A stretch of 64,000 nt of DNA. It comes from JADKCZ01 sp963786945. GTDB taxonomy: Bacteria > Myxococcota > Myxococcia > Myxococcales > Anaeromyxobacteraceae. Both the position numbers and the translations under genes were made by a program. The notes beneath the pieces were generated by a model. That model was not told the DNA's origin. It did no database searches and saw only the letters and a list, made by a program, of their open reading frames with translations. Of this stretch, positions 8,829-17,858 are shown piece after piece (position 1 is the first letter of the stretch; every line of letters begins with the position of its first letter). Where the stretch lies: the NCBI GenBank assembly GCA_963786945.1, contig CAWBAO010000003.1, positions 310,001 through 374,000 on the forward strand. Reading direction: 5' to 3'.

Positions 8829-9148
8829 CTTCCGAAGGTCTGCCGCGGCCCGAAGTCCTCTCCCACCGGGTAGAGACGCCGAAGTTGGCGGCCGTCTTGG
8901 CGATTCCGGTACTTAGCAACCCGCGTGCCATCGCTCGGCTGCGGCGGGTGCCAGGGGTCGCGTTGCGACCTCTTCTCAAGTGGCCGAAATCAGGACCCAA
9001 TCAGCAGTCCTTTCGGCCCGGAGCACCGGATCGGGTGCAGGTGGTCACTCCACCCCCGTCGGAATCCCTGACACCCCGAGCCACCAGCCATGACATCCCT
9101 GTCATGAACGGCCGTCCCGGAGGGCACCCTCGGCCGGCTCCGGCGGGG
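8829..9148. other. 320-base gap between ruvB stop and lpxC start
   Basis: No coding potential seen. It holds the sigma-54 type promoter for lpxC (8915-8930) and an inverted repeat, CATGACA-tccc-TGTCATG (9089-9106), about 43 bases past the ruvB stop. The segment 8940-9080 is less GC-rich than its surroundings. Confidence 0.6.
8915..8930 (-). promoter_or_regulatory. perfect -24/-12 (sigma-54) promoter for lpxC
   Basis: Minus-strand TGGCAC-GCGGG-TTGCT, an exact match to the sigma-54 consensus TGGCAC-N5-TTGCW with the invariant GG and GC 10 bases apart. The predicted start of transcription is near 8904, giving a leader of about 85 bases before the lpxC ATG at 8819. No alternative sigma-70 promoter of comparable quality was seen. 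Confidence 0.75.
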
Positions 9149-10189
9149 CTAGAGCAGGTTGCCCTGGCCCCCACCCGGGCGGTCGCGCCCGGCCATCCGG
9201 CCGAGGTGCCGGTAGGCCGCCTCCAGCGCCATCCGGCCCCGCGGCGTCCGCGCCAGGAACCCCTCGCGGACCAGGAAGGGCTCGTAGACGTCCTCGATGG
9301 TCCCGGACTCCTCGCCCACCGAGGCCGCCACCGCGTCGATGCCGACCGGCCCCCCGCCGAAGGTGTCGATGACCGTGGCCAGGATGCGCCGGTCCATGGC
9401 GTCGAGCCCGCGCCCGTCCACGTCGAGCCGGCGGAGCGTGGTGTCGACCACCTGGCTGGTGAGCCGGCCCTCCCCCTCCACCTGGGCGAAGTCGCGGGCC
9501 CGCTGCAGCAGCCGGATGGCGATGCGCGGCGTCCCGCGGGCCCGGGCGGCCAGCTCCTCCACCGCCGGCAGGTCGACGGGGAGCGCCAGCTTGCGGGCGG
9601 CGCGGGTGGCGATCTCCTTCAGCTCGGAGGTGCCGTAGTAGTCGAGCCGCTCCTGGATGGGGAAGCGGTCGCGCAGCGGCGCCGCCAGCAGGCCGGTGCG
9701 GGTGGTGGCCCCGATGAGCGTGAACCGCTCCAGCTTCATCTCCATGGTCTGCGCGCCGATGCCCGCCCCCAGCACCACGTCGAGGCGGAAGTCCTCCATG
9801 GCCGGGTAGAGGGCCTCCTCGACGGCGGGCGAGAGCCGGTGGATCTCGTCGATGAAGAGGATGTCCCGCGGCTGCAGGGCGGTGAGCAGGCCGGCCAGGT
9901 CGCCCTTCTTCACCAGCGCCGGGCCGCTGGTCACGTGGAGCGTGACCTGGAGCTCGCGCGCCAGGATGTGGGCCATCGAGGTCTTGCCGAGGCCGGGCGG
10001 GCCGGAGAGGAGCACGTGGTCGAGCGCCTCGCCGCGCGCCCGGGCCGCCCTGGCGTAGACCTTCACGTTGTCGACGATCTTCTCCTGCCCGACGTACTCG
10101 TCGAAGGAGGCGGGGCGGAGCGACTGCTCCAGCCTCGCCTCCCCCTCCAGCGCCCCGGGGCCCACGTCGCGGACGGCCTTGATGGTCAT
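9149..10189 (-). CDS. ruvB: Holliday junction branch migration ATPase RuvB
   Basis: AAA+ motor that drives branch migration of RuvA-bound Holliday junctions. 346 residues from the ATG at 10189, chosen because AAGGAG lies 5-6 bases upstream; an upstream in-frame GTG lacks this. Motifs: SFDEYVGQEKIVDNV, Walker A GPPGLGKT (63-70), Walker B LFIDEIHRL, the sensor region ATTRTGLLAAPLRDRFPI with the arginine finger, and the C-terminal winged-helix domain GPVGIDAVAASVGEESGTIEDVYEPFL. Third gene of ruvC-ruvA-ruvB, 45 bases after ruvA. Confidence 0.97.
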   Translation of the reverse strand: MTIKAVRDVGPGALEGEARLEQSLRPASFDEYVGQEKIVDNVKVYARAARARGEALDHVLLSGPPGLGKTSMAHILARELQVTLHVTSGPALVKKGDLAGLLTALQPRDILFIDEIHRLSPAVEEALYPAMEDFRLDVVLGAGIGAQTMEMKLERFTLIGATTRTGLLAAPLRDRFPIQERLDYYGTSELKEIATRAARKLALPVDLPAVEELAARARGTPRIAIRLLQRARDFAQVEGEGRLTSQVVDTTLRRLDVDGRGLDAMDRRILATVIDTFGGGPVGIDAVAASVGEESGTIEDVYEPFLVREGFLARTPRGRMALEAAYRHLGRMAGRDRPGGGQGNLL

Positions 10190-10234
10190 GCAGCTCCTTG
10201 CTACCACGGCGCGCCGACGCCCACCGGCACCGCC

Positions 10235-10828
10235 CTACCCGCGGATGACCTTGAGCGCCTCGCGCAGCAGCTCCTCGAGCGCCTTGCCCTCGGCCTGGCC
10301 GCGCAGCCGCTCCGCCACCTGCTCGGCCTGGGCCGGCTTGTAGCCGAGGTTGACCAGCGCCGCGGCCAGCTGGTCGAGCAGGCCGCCGGCGGCGCGCACC
10401 GGCGCCGGGCCGGCCGCCCGGGCCAGCGCCAGCAGCTTGTCCTTCAGCTCCACCACCAGCCGCTCGGCGGTCTTCTTGCCCACCCCCGGCACCTTGGTGA
10501 GGCGCGCCACGTCGCCGTGGGCCACCGCCTGGGCCAGGTCGCGGGCCGGGATGCCGGAGAGGATCTTCTGGGCGGCGCGTGGCCCCACCCCCTTCACCTC
10601 GACGAGGGCGCGGAAGACGCCCTCCTCGTCCTCGGTGGCGAAGCCGAAGAGGTCGAGCGCGTCCTCGCGGACGTGGGTGATGGTCCGGAGCGCCACCGCC
10701 TCGCCGCGAGCCGGCAGCGCCAGCAGCGAGGCGGCGGAGAGGTGCACCAGGTAGCCGACGCCATGCACGTCGACCACGGCGAAGTCCTCGCCCCGCTCGA
10801 GGAGCAGGCCGCTGAGCCGCGCGATCAC
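10235..10828 (-). CDS. ruvA: Holliday junction branch migration protein RuvA
   Basis: DNA-junction-binding subunit of RuvAB, 197 residues. Begins at GTG (VIARLSGLLLE), overlapping the ruvC stop by 4 bases (GTGA). Contains the N-terminal OB domain with DVHGVGYLVHL, two helix-hairpin-helix motifs (LVEVKGVGPRAAQKIL and LTKVPGVGKKTAERLV) and a C-terminal domain III (LVNLGYKPAQAEQVAERL) that contacts RuvB. Length matches the family. Confidence 0.96.
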   Translation of the reverse strand: MIARLSGLLLERGEDFAVVDVHGVGYLVHLSAASLLALPARGEAVALRTITHVREDALDLFGFATEDEEGVFRALVEVKGVGPRAAQKILSGIPARDLAQAVAHGDVARLTKVPGVGKKTAERLVVELKDKLLALARAAGPAPVRAAGGLLDQLAAALVNLGYKPAQAEQVAERLRGQAEGKALEELLREALKVIRG

Positions 10829-11391
10829 GGGAGCCTCCGGTGCTCGCGCCGGGCCGGGCGCAGCCGGGCCAGCGCGCCGCGCGCCCGGGCCGCCGTCGAG
10901 GCGCGACCCGGCGCCACCGTGGCCAGCACGAAGGGCCGGCGCGCCAGGTGGCAGACGGCCAGCGCCACGGCGTCGGCCTCGTCGGACAGCTCGGCCGAGA
11001 CGCCCAGCAGGGCCCGGGCGGTCCGCATCATCTGCTCCTTGCCGGCCCGCCCCGAGCCGGTGAAGGCCAGCTTCACCTCGCTGGGCTGGTACTCGAAGAC
11101 CGGCAGGCCGGCCCGCGCCGCCACCGCCATGGCCACCCCGCGCGCCTGGCCCAGCGCCAGCGCCGAGCGGGGCGAGATGCCGGCGTAGATCTGCTCGATG
11201 GAGACCTCGGCCGGCCGGGTGCGGGCGATGACCTCGCCGAGCCCCTCCAGCAGCAGCGCCAGCCGCTCGGCCATGGGCCGGGCCCCGGGCGCCAGCACGC
11301 CGGACTCGACCACCGTGAGCCGGCCGCCGTCTCGCGCCACCACGCCGTAGCCGCAGCGGCGCGAGCCGGGATCGATGCCGAGGACCCTCAT
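10825..11391 (-). CDS. ruvC: crossover junction endodeoxyribonuclease RuvC
   Basis: Resolves Holliday junctions by symmetric nicking. 188 residues, slightly longer than the usual ~175 because of a basic C-terminal tail. Catalytic acidic residues are visible in LGIDPGSRRCGYG (Asp7), EVSIEQIYAG and LSDEADAVALAVCH. The ATG has no Shine-Dalgarno, but TACCAT (11399-11404 on the minus strand) lies 7 bases before it, so the operon message is probably leaderless. An in-frame ATG three codons upstream is possible but overlaps that element. Confidence 0.95.
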   Translation of the reverse strand: MRVLGIDPGSRRCGYGVVARDGGRLTVVESGVLAPGARPMAERLALLLEGLGEVIARTRPAEVSIEQIYAGISPRSALALGQARGVAMAVAARAGLPVFEYQPSEVKLAFTGSGRAGKEQMMRTARALLGVSAELSDEADAVALAVCHLARRPFVLATVAPGRASTAARARGALARLRPARREHRRLP

Positions 11392-11485
11392 CGGCGGCAT
11401 GGTACCAGACGCTGAACGGAGATCCAGTACCTCCCGCCGGGCCCGGCAGCGCCGCGGCGGCACCGCTGCTATCTTCCCGCCCCCC

Positions 11486-12877
11486 GTGACCGCCCGCACC
11501 GACCACCCCGCCCGCCTCGAGCTGCGCGCCCTCGGGCGGCTGGCCGCCCCGCTGGCCGCGGCCCAGGCCGGCCAGGCGCTGATGGGCGTGGTCGACACCG
11601 CCGTGGTGGGACGGGCCGGCGCGGTGCCCCTGGCCGGGGTCGGGCTGGGGAACGGCCTCTTCTTCACGGTCGCCGTGATCGGCATCGGCCTGATGATGGG
11701 GCTCGACCCGCTCATCGCCCAGGCCTTCGGCGCCGGCGACCCGGCCCGGGCCCGCAGGCTGCTCTGGCAGGGTGGTTCGCTCTCGGTGATGACGGCCGTG
11801 GCGCTGGCGCTTCCGCTGGCCCTCCTCACCCTCACCTTCGAGCCCATGGGGGTCGAGCCGGCGGTGGCCCAGGTCGCCACCTCCTTCGTGCTCTGGCGGC
11901 TGCCCGGCCTCCCCTTCCTCTTCCTCTACGTGGGAGGGCGGGCCTACCTCTCGTCGGCCGGCCACACCAGGCCGGTGGTGATCGCCACGGTGGTGGCCAA
12001 CCTGCTCAACCTGCCGCTCAGCGCCCTGCTGGTCTTCGGTGGCGCGGCGCTGCCGGCCTGGACCGGGCCCCTGCGGCTGGTGCCGGCGCTGGGCGGCGCC
12101 GGCGCGGCCATCAGCAGCAGCCTGAGCCTGGTGCTGCAGTCCGCCATCCTCCTGGCCGCCATCCGCGCCCTCCCGTCGCCGGCCCTCGCGCCCGCGGCGC
12201 GCCGGCCCGACCGGGTGGAGCTGGCGCGCGCCGTCCAGGTGGGGCTGCCGGCCGGCCTCCACATGGTGGTGGAGGTGGCCTTCTTCTCGGGGGCCGGCCT
12301 GCTCGCGGCCCGGCTCGGCGCCGAGCCGATGGCGGCCCACCAGCTGGCCCTCTCGCTGGCCACGCTCACCTTCACCGTGGCCGTGGGCATCGGCAACGCC
12401 GGCTCGATCCGGGTCGGCACCTTCGTGGGCGCGCGGGACCGGCTGGGCGCGCGGCGCGCCGGCCTGACCGCCTTCGCCGCCGCCGGCGGCTACATGGCCT
12501 GCACCGGCCTGGCCTTCCTGGCCGTCCCCCACCTGCTGGCGCGCCTCATGACCGACGACCCGGCGGTGGCCGCCGCGGCGGTGCCGCTGCTGCGGGTGGC
12601 CGCGGTCTTCCAGGTCTTCGACGGGCTGCAGGCGTCCGGCGCCGGCGTCCTGCGCGGCGCCGGCGTCACCCGCTTCACCTTCGTCGCCAACCTGGTCGGC
12701 CACTGGCTGCTGGGCGCGCCGGCGCTCCTCTTCTTCGCGCTGGTCCTCGGGCTCGGGGTGGTCGGCATCTGGTGGGGCTTCGTGGTCGGGCTGGTGGCGG
12801 TGGCGGCGGCGCTGCTGTGGCGCTTCCTGCAGGTCTCCTCCCGGGAGATCGTCCCGCTGGCCCCGGGCGGCGGCTGA
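11486..12877 (+). CDS. MATE-family efflux transporter
   Basis: 463-residue multidrug and toxic compound extrusion antiporter with about 12 membrane helices in two similar halves. First half: LGRLAAPLAAAQAGQALMGVVDTAVVGRAG and GLGNGLFFTVAVIGIGLMMGLDPLIAQAFGAGD; second half: GLPAGLHMVVEVAFFSGAGLLAARLG and VAVGIGNAGSIRVG. These are the conserved MATE blocks. GTG start at 11486 chosen because it directly precedes the first conserved helix; longer reading upstream is Arg-rich and non-homologous. TATCTT lies 10 bases before it. Divergent from ruvC across about 95 bases. Substrate unknown. Confidence 0.9.
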   Translation: MTARTDHPARLELRALGRLAAPLAAAQAGQALMGVVDTAVVGRAGAVPLAGVGLGNGLFFTVAVIGIGLMMGLDPLIAQAFGAGDPARARRLLWQGGSLSVMTAVALALPLALLTLTFEPMGVEPAVAQVATSFVLWRLPGLPFLFLYVGGRAYLSSAGHTRPVVIATVVANLLNLPLSALLVFGGAALPAWTGPLRLVPALGGAGAAISSSLSLVLQSAILLAAIRALPSPALAPAARRPDRVELARAVQVGLPAGLHMVVEVAFFSGAGLLAARLGAEPMAAHQLALSLATLTFTVAVGIGNAGSIRVGTFVGARDRLGARRAGLTAFAAAGGYMACTGLAFLAVPHLLARLMTDDPAVAAAAVPLLRVAAVFQVFDGLQASGAGVLRGAGVTRFTFVANLVGHWLLGAPALLFFALVLGLGVVGIWWGFVVGLVAVAAALLWRFLQVSSREIVPLAPGGG

Positions 12878-12916
12878 GCGGGCGGCGGACGCCGGCGCCG
12901 GCGGTTAGATCCGGGC

Positions 12917-15145
12917 ATGCTCGACCCGCTCCCCGGCGCGCCCCCCCGCCCCGCCGACCTCGACCGCCGGCTGGCCGAGGCCGCCGCCCGGCGCGGGCCC
13001 GGCGACCCGCCCCGCACCCACCACCTGCGCGGCGCCCAGCCCCGCTTCACCAACCGGCTGGTGCTGGAGCGGAGCCCCTACCTGCGGCAGCACGCCCACA
13101 ACCCGGTCGACTGGCGGCCCTGGGGCGCCGAGGCCTTCGCCGAGGCGGCGGCGCGGGGGGTCCCGGTCTTCCTCTCGGTCGGCTACTCCACCTGCCACTG
13201 GTGCCACGTCATGGAGGGCGAGTCGTTCGAGGACGAGGCCATCGCCGGGCTGCTCAACGCCCGGTACGTGCCGATCAAGGTCGACCGCGAGGAGCGGCCG
13301 GACGTCGACCAGCTCTACATGACCGCGGTGCAGCTCCTCACCGGTCACGGCGGCTGGCCCATGAGCGTCTGGCTCACCCCCGACGGCCAGCCCTTCTTCG
13401 GCGGCACCTACTTCCCGCCGCGCGACCACGCCCGCGGCGGGATGCGCGGCTTCCTCTCCATCCTCGAGGAGATCTCGGCGGTCTACGGCGGCGAGCCGGA
13501 GCGGGTGGCGCAGGCCACCGCCTCGCTCACCGCCGCGGTGCGGGCGGCCCTGGCGCCCCGCGGGGTCCCCGGCCAGGCCCTCCCCGGCCTCGCGGTGGTC
13601 GACGCGGCGGTGCAGAGCTGGCTGCGCCAGCTCGACCCGGTCCACGGAGGCGTGCGGGGCGCCCCCAAGTTCCCGTCGTCGATGCCGGTCCGCCTGCTGC
13701 TGCGCCACCACCGGCGCACCGGGGACCCGCGCTCGCTCGACGCCGCGGTCCGCACCCTCGAGGGGATGGCGGGCGGCGGCATCCACGACCAGCTCGGCGG
13801 CGGCTTCCACCGCTACTCGACCGACGAGCGGTGGCTGGTGCCGCACTTCGAGAAGATGCTCTACGACAACGCCCTGCTGACGCTGGCCTACGCCGAGGGC
13901 TGGCAGGTGACCGGGAGCGAGCGGTTCGCCCGCGTGGCGCGCGACACCGCGGAGATGGTGCTGCGCGACTTCTCGGCCCCGGACGGCGGCTTCGCCAGCG
14001 CCTCGGACGCCGACTCGGAGGGCGAGGAGGGGCGCTGCTTCGCCTGGACCGAGGAGGAGATCCGGCAGCTGCTGGGCGGGGAGGCGGCCCGCTTCTGCCG
14101 CTTCCACGGCGTGACCGCGGGCGGCAACTGGGACGGCGTCAACGTGCTCCACGTGCCGCGGCCGGACGAGGCCGAGTGGGCGGCGCTGGCCGGCGCGCGC
14201 CGCACCCTGCTCGAGGCCCGGCGCCGGCGCGTCCAGCCGCTGCGCGACGACAAGGTGCTGGCCGGCTGGAACGGCCTGATGATCGAGGGGCTGGCCTTCG
14301 CCGGCCGGGTGCTCGACGAGCCCCGCTGGGTGGGGGCCGCCGCCCGGGCCGCCGGCTTCGTGCTCGACCACCTGGTGGTCGACGGGCGGCTGCGCCGCGG
14401 CTGGCTGGGCGGCCCGTCGGCGACGCTGGCCTTCCTCGACGACCACGCCTTCCTCGCCGCCGGGCTGCTGGAGCTGTTCGCCGCCACGGCCGAGCCGCGC
14501 TGGCTGGCCTCGGCGGTGACGCTGGCCGAGGCCATCGAGCGCCACTTCGGCGACCCGGAGCGCGGCGGCTGGTACCAGTCGGCCGACGACCACGAGCGCC
14601 TGCTGGTGCGCGAGAAGCCGGCCCACGACGGGGCCGAGCCGGCGGGCAGCTCGGTGGCGGTGCAGGCCCTGCTGCGGCTGGCCGCCTTCACCGGCGACGG
14701 GCGCTGGCGTGAGGCCGCCGAGCGGGCCTTGCGGCACGACGGGCCGGCGCTGGAGGCGGCCCCGACGTCGCGCTCGGAGCTGCTGCTCGGGCTGGAGCTG
14801 GCGCACGCGCCGTCGCGCGAGGTGGTGCTGGCCTGGCCGGACCAGGCGGATCGCCCCGAGGCCATGCTGGCCGTGCTGCGCCGGATGGCGCCCGGTGCCG
14901 CCATCGTCTGCGGGCCGGCCTCGGCGGTGGCCCGGGCCGCGCAGGCGTCTCCGCTGGCCGCGGGGCGGGGGCCGCTCGACGGCCGGGCCACGGCCTGGGT
15001 CTGCGAGCGGATGGCCTGTCGCCTGCCGCTCTTCGACGCCGCGTCGCTGGAGCGATCGCTGGCACCCTCGGCTGGACCGGGCGACCCCGATGGGGCCGAT
15101 GGAATTGCGGAATTCCGTGCCCCCCCGGGGTCAGACCGCGGGTAG
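12917..15145 (+). CDS. DUF255 thioredoxin-fold / (alpha/alpha)6 barrel protein (YyaL/SPATA20-like)
   Basis: 742-residue protein of the YyaL/SPATA20 family. The N-terminal thioredoxin-like domain contains ERSPYLRQHAHNPVDW and VGYSTCHWCHVME, with a CxxC pair (Cys93, Cys96). The remainder is an N-acylglucosamine-epimerase-like helical barrel with GGIHDQLGGGFHRYSTDERW, VPHFEKMLYDNALL, DADSEGEEGR and DDKVLAGWNGLMI. Function in bacteria is not established. About 40 residues of Pro/Arg-rich sequence precede the first conserved motif. TTAGAT lies 6 bases before the ATG with no Shine-Dalgarno, suggesting a leaderless message. Confidence 0.92.
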   Translation: MLDPLPGAPPRPADLDRRLAEAAARRGPGDPPRTHHLRGAQPRFTNRLVLERSPYLRQHAHNPVDWRPWGAEAFAEAAARGVPVFLSVGYSTCHWCHVMEGESFEDEAIAGLLNARYVPIKVDREERPDVDQLYMTAVQLLTGHGGWPMSVWLTPDGQPFFGGTYFPPRDHARGGMRGFLSILEEISAVYGGEPERVAQATASLTAAVRAALAPRGVPGQALPGLAVVDAAVQSWLRQLDPVHGGVRGAPKFPSSMPVRLLLRHHRRTGDPRSLDAAVRTLEGMAGGGIHDQLGGGFHRYSTDERWLVPHFEKMLYDNALLTLAYAEGWQVTGSERFARVARDTAEMVLRDFSAPDGGFASASDADSEGEEGRCFAWTEEEIRQLLGGEAARFCRFHGVTAGGNWDGVNVLHVPRPDEAEWAALAGARRTLLEARRRRVQPLRDDKVLAGWNGLMIEGLAFAGRVLDEPRWVGAAARAAGFVLDHLVVDGRLRRGWLGGPSATLAFLDDHAFLAAGLLELFAATAEPRWLASAVTLAEAIERHFGDPERGGWYQSADDHERLLVREKPAHDGAEPAGSSVAVQALLRLAAFTGDGRWREAAERALRHDGPALEAAPTSRSELLLGLELAHAPSREVVLAWPDQADRPEAMLAVLRRMAPGAAIVCGPASAVARAAQASPLAAGRGPLDGRATAWVCERMACRLPLFDAASLERSLAPSAGPGDPDGADGIAEFRAPPGSDRG

Positions 15146-15213
15146 AATGCCCTGGCATCTCGGGGCACGCGCCGGCGTCCGGCGAGCCGGTCATCCCCAT
15201 GGAAGGAACCGAC

Positions 15214-15459
15214 ATGAGCGCAAAGTCCAGGAAGAGCAAGAGCACCCGCCCCGCCGAGCTGATCCACCTCGGCGCGCGGATCCGCGAGGAGCGGCACCGC
15301 CAGGGCGTGACCCAGGCCGCGCTGGCCGAGGAGCTCGATCTCTCGGTCGCCTACGTGAGCCTCATCGAGCGCGGTGGGCGCAACCCCCCGTACACCACCG
15401 TGGTCGCCATCGCCCGCGCCCTCGAGGTGCCGGCCGCCCGCATCGTCGCCAACGACTAG
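15214..15459 (+). CDS. small XRE-family helix-turn-helix regulator
   Basis: 81-residue DNA-binding protein consisting of a basic N-terminus (SAKSRKSKS) and one Cro/C1-type HTH (LGARIREERHRQGVTQAALAEELDLSVAYVSLIERGGRNPP), with no effector domain. Start ATG at 15214 selected because GGAAGGA lies 6 bases upstream; an in-frame ATG 15 bases earlier is less likely. Its stop TAG is shared, as CTAG, with the convergent MFS gene. Targets unknown. Confidence 0.85.
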   Translation: MSAKSRKSKSTRPAELIHLGARIREERHRQGVTQAALAEELDLSVAYVSLIERGGRNPPYTTVVAIARALEVPAARIVAND

Positions 15460-16661
15460 CCGTCCCCGGCGCCCGTCACGCGGCGGGAGTCCGGGCCGGC
15501 GCAGAGCAGCGCGTTGGCCGCGATCCCGACCGCGACGGCGCCGGTGCAGGACGCCAGCACCCCCGGCCAGCCCCATCGCTCCCAGGCCAGCCCCGGCAGC
15601 AGCGAGCCGAGGGTGCCGCCCAGGTAATAGAAGGTCAGGTAGAGGGCGCTGGCGCCCCCCTTGGCGCGGCGGGCCTGCTGGTTGACGAAGGCGGGCACCA
15701 CCGCCTGCGCCGTGAAGGTCCCGGCCACCACCAGCAGCAGCCCCAGGACGATGGTGGGCAGCGAGGCGTGGAGCGTGGCGAGGAGCCCGATCCCCTCGAC
15801 GGTGAGCCCGATGGCCACCAGCCTCGTCGGCGCCACCCGCCTGGAGAGCCGGCCGGCGACGGGGGAGACCAGCACGCCGACGGCGTAGACGAGGAAGACG
15901 CTCGACACCAGCCCGGTGGAGAGGCCGAAGGGCGGTGCCGAGAGCAGGTAGGGGAGGTAGGTGAAGAGCCCCATCCAGCCGAAGAACATGGTGGCGCCGA
16001 CCAGGTAGGCGCCGAGGAGGCGCCGCTGGCGAAGGTGCTCGGCCATCCCGCGCCACGCCGCGCCCAGGCCGGCGACCGCCGGGCCGCGGTGCGCCGAGAG
16101 CTCGCGCCCCACGCCGACGGCCGCCAGCGCGGTGAGCGCGGCGAAGACCACGAAGGCGGTCCGCCAGCCGGCGTGGGCGGTGATGGCCCCGGCGCCGACG
16201 CGGCCGAGCAGGCCGCCCACCACGCTGGCGCCGATCAGGCCGCCCACCACCGAGCCCAGCTCGACCGCGCCCCAGCGATCGCCGGCGTAGGCCACCGAGA
16301 CCGCGGTCATGCCCGGCACGAAGAGCCCCTGCAGGGCGCGCAGCGCCACCAGCGCCGGCAGCGACGGCGCCAGGGCGCAGGCGGCGGTGGCGAGGGCCAG
16401 CAGCCCGAGGGCGGCGGCGATGACGCGGCGCCGGCCCAGCGCGTCGGCGAGCGGGCCGTAGAAGGCGGAGGAGCCGGCGATGGCCAGCACCACCGCGCTG
16501 ACCGTCATCCCCGCCCGGGCCGGCCCGACCCCGAACTCGCGCGACAGGACCGGGAGGATCGGCTGCGTGACGTACATGTCGGCGTAGGCCACCACCGTGC
16601 CGGCCTGGAGCGCCCAGGTCTCGCGCCGGGTCGGTGCGCTGGCGGTCGCCGGGGGCGGCAT
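15456..16661 (-). CDS. MFS transporter (YnfM/arabinose-efflux type)
   Basis: Major facilitator of about 401 residues with 12 hydrophobic segments. Typical blocks are AYADMYVTQPILPVLSREFGV in helix 1, the loop 2-3 motif GPLADALGRRRVI, and FFGWMGLFTYLPYLLS before the second half. The sequence resembles the YnfM/AraJ drug-efflux group. ATG at 16661 is used; longer in-frame starts to 16703 exist and none has a clear Shine-Dalgarno. Convergent with the XRE gene, sharing the tetranucleotide CTAG as both stops. Confidence 0.85.
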   Translation of the reverse strand: MPPPATASAPTRRETWALQAGTVVAYADMYVTQPILPVLSREFGVGPARAGMTVSAVVLAIAGSSAFYGPLADALGRRRVIAAALGLLALATAACALAPSLPALVALRALQGLFVPGMTAVSVAYAGDRWGAVELGSVVGGLIGASVVGGLLGRVGAGAITAHAGWRTAFVVFAALTALAAVGVGRELSAHRGPAVAGLGAAWRGMAEHLRQRRLLGAYLVGATMFFGWMGLFTYLPYLLSAPPFGLSTGLVSSVFLVYAVGVLVSPVAGRLSRRVAPTRLVAIGLTVEGIGLLATLHASLPTIVLGLLLVVAGTFTAQAVVPAFVNQQARRAKGGASALYLTFYYLGGTLGSLLPGLAWERWGWPGVLASCTGAVAVGIAANALLCAGPDSRRVTGAGDG

Positions 16662-16749
16662 GGTGGCGCCGACCATACCCCGGCGCCCGGGGACGGCCTG
16701 CATCCGTCATCGTGGACAGGCATCCGTCCGCGTGCTACCCCGCCCTGCC

Positions 16750-17802
16750 ATGCCCCCCGTCTCCCCGAACGCCCGCCAGCTCGCCTCCGACAACTACGCC
16801 GGCATCTGCCCCGAGGCGTTCGCCGCCATGCAGGAGGCCAACACCGGCCACGCCCCGGGCTACGGCGACGACCGCTGGACCACCGAGGCCGCCGACCTGC
16901 TGCGCCAGCTCTTCGAGACCGACTGCGACGTCTACTTCGTCTTCAACGGCACCGCCGCCAACTCGCTGGCGCTCGCCTCGCTGACCCGCAGCTACCACTC
17001 GGTGCTCTGCCACGAGACCGCCCACGTCGAGACCGACGAGTGCGGCGCCCCCGAGTTCTTCTCCAACGGCACCAAGGTGCTCACCATGGGCGGCCCCGAG
17101 GGCAAGGTGACGCCCGCCGGCATCCGCCACCTGGTCGAGAAGCGCTCGGACATCCACTACCCGAAGCCCCGGGTGGTGAGCGTCACCCAGGCCACCGAGC
17201 AGGGGAGCGTCTACCGGCCCGACGAGCTGCGCGCCATCGGCGCCACCGCCCGGGAGCTGGGGCTCAGGCTCCACATGGACGGGGCCCGCTTCGCCAACGC
17301 CGTGGCCGCGCTGGGCGACGCCCCGGCCGACCTCACCTGGCGCGCCGGGGTCGACGTGCTCTGCTTCGGCGGCACCAAGAACGGCATGGCGGTGGGCGAG
17401 GCGGTGGTCTTCTTCGATCGCTCCCTGTCCACCGAGTTCGCCTACCGCTGCAAGCAGGCCGGCCAGCTGGCCTCCAAGATGCGCTTCCTGGCCGCCCCGT
17501 GGGTGGGGATGCTCCGCGACGGCGCCTGGCTCCGCCACGCCACCCGCGCCAACGCGCAGGCCCGGCGGCTCCACCAGCTCCTGGCCGCCATCCCCGGCGC
17601 CGCGCCGCTGCGCCCACCCCAGGCCAACAGCGTCTTCGTCGACCTGCCGCCGGGCGTGGCCGACGCGGTCCGGGCCCGGGGCTGGCGCTTCTACGACTTC
17701 ATCGCCGGCGCCGGATCCCGGCTCATGACGGCGTGGGACACCACCGACGCCGACCTCGAGGCCTTCGTCGCCGACCTGCGCGAGGTCCTCGCCGCACGCT
17801 GA
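16750..17802 (+). CDS. ltaE: low-specificity L-threonine aldolase
   Basis: PLP-dependent cleavage of L-threonine or allo-threonine to glycine and acetaldehyde. 350 residues. Matches the beta-eliminating lyase/threonine aldolase family: LASDNYAGICPEAFAAM, GYGDDRWTTEA, FVFNGTAANSLAL, ETAHVETDECGAPEF, LHMDGARFANAVAAL and the PLP-lysine segment VLCFGGTKNGMAVGEAVVFF. The ATG at 16750 is the first start with the conserved N-terminus. TACCCC lies 8 bases upstream, no Shine-Dalgarno. Divergent from the MFS gene. Confidence 0.93.
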   Translation: MPPVSPNARQLASDNYAGICPEAFAAMQEANTGHAPGYGDDRWTTEAADLLRQLFETDCDVYFVFNGTAANSLALASLTRSYHSVLCHETAHVETDECGAPEFFSNGTKVLTMGGPEGKVTPAGIRHLVEKRSDIHYPKPRVVSVTQATEQGSVYRPDELRAIGATARELGLRLHMDGARFANAVAALGDAPADLTWRAGVDVLCFGGTKNGMAVGEAVVFFDRSLSTEFAYRCKQAGQLASKMRFLAAPWVGMLRDGAWLRHATRANAQARRLHQLLAAIPGAAPLRPPQANSVFVDLPPGVADAVRARGWRFYDFIAGAGSRLMTAWDTTDADLEAFVADLREVLAAR

Positions 17803-17858
17803 GCGCGCCACCGCACCGGCGGTCGCACCCGCGGGCCGGCCAAACGCCGCGCACTTCG

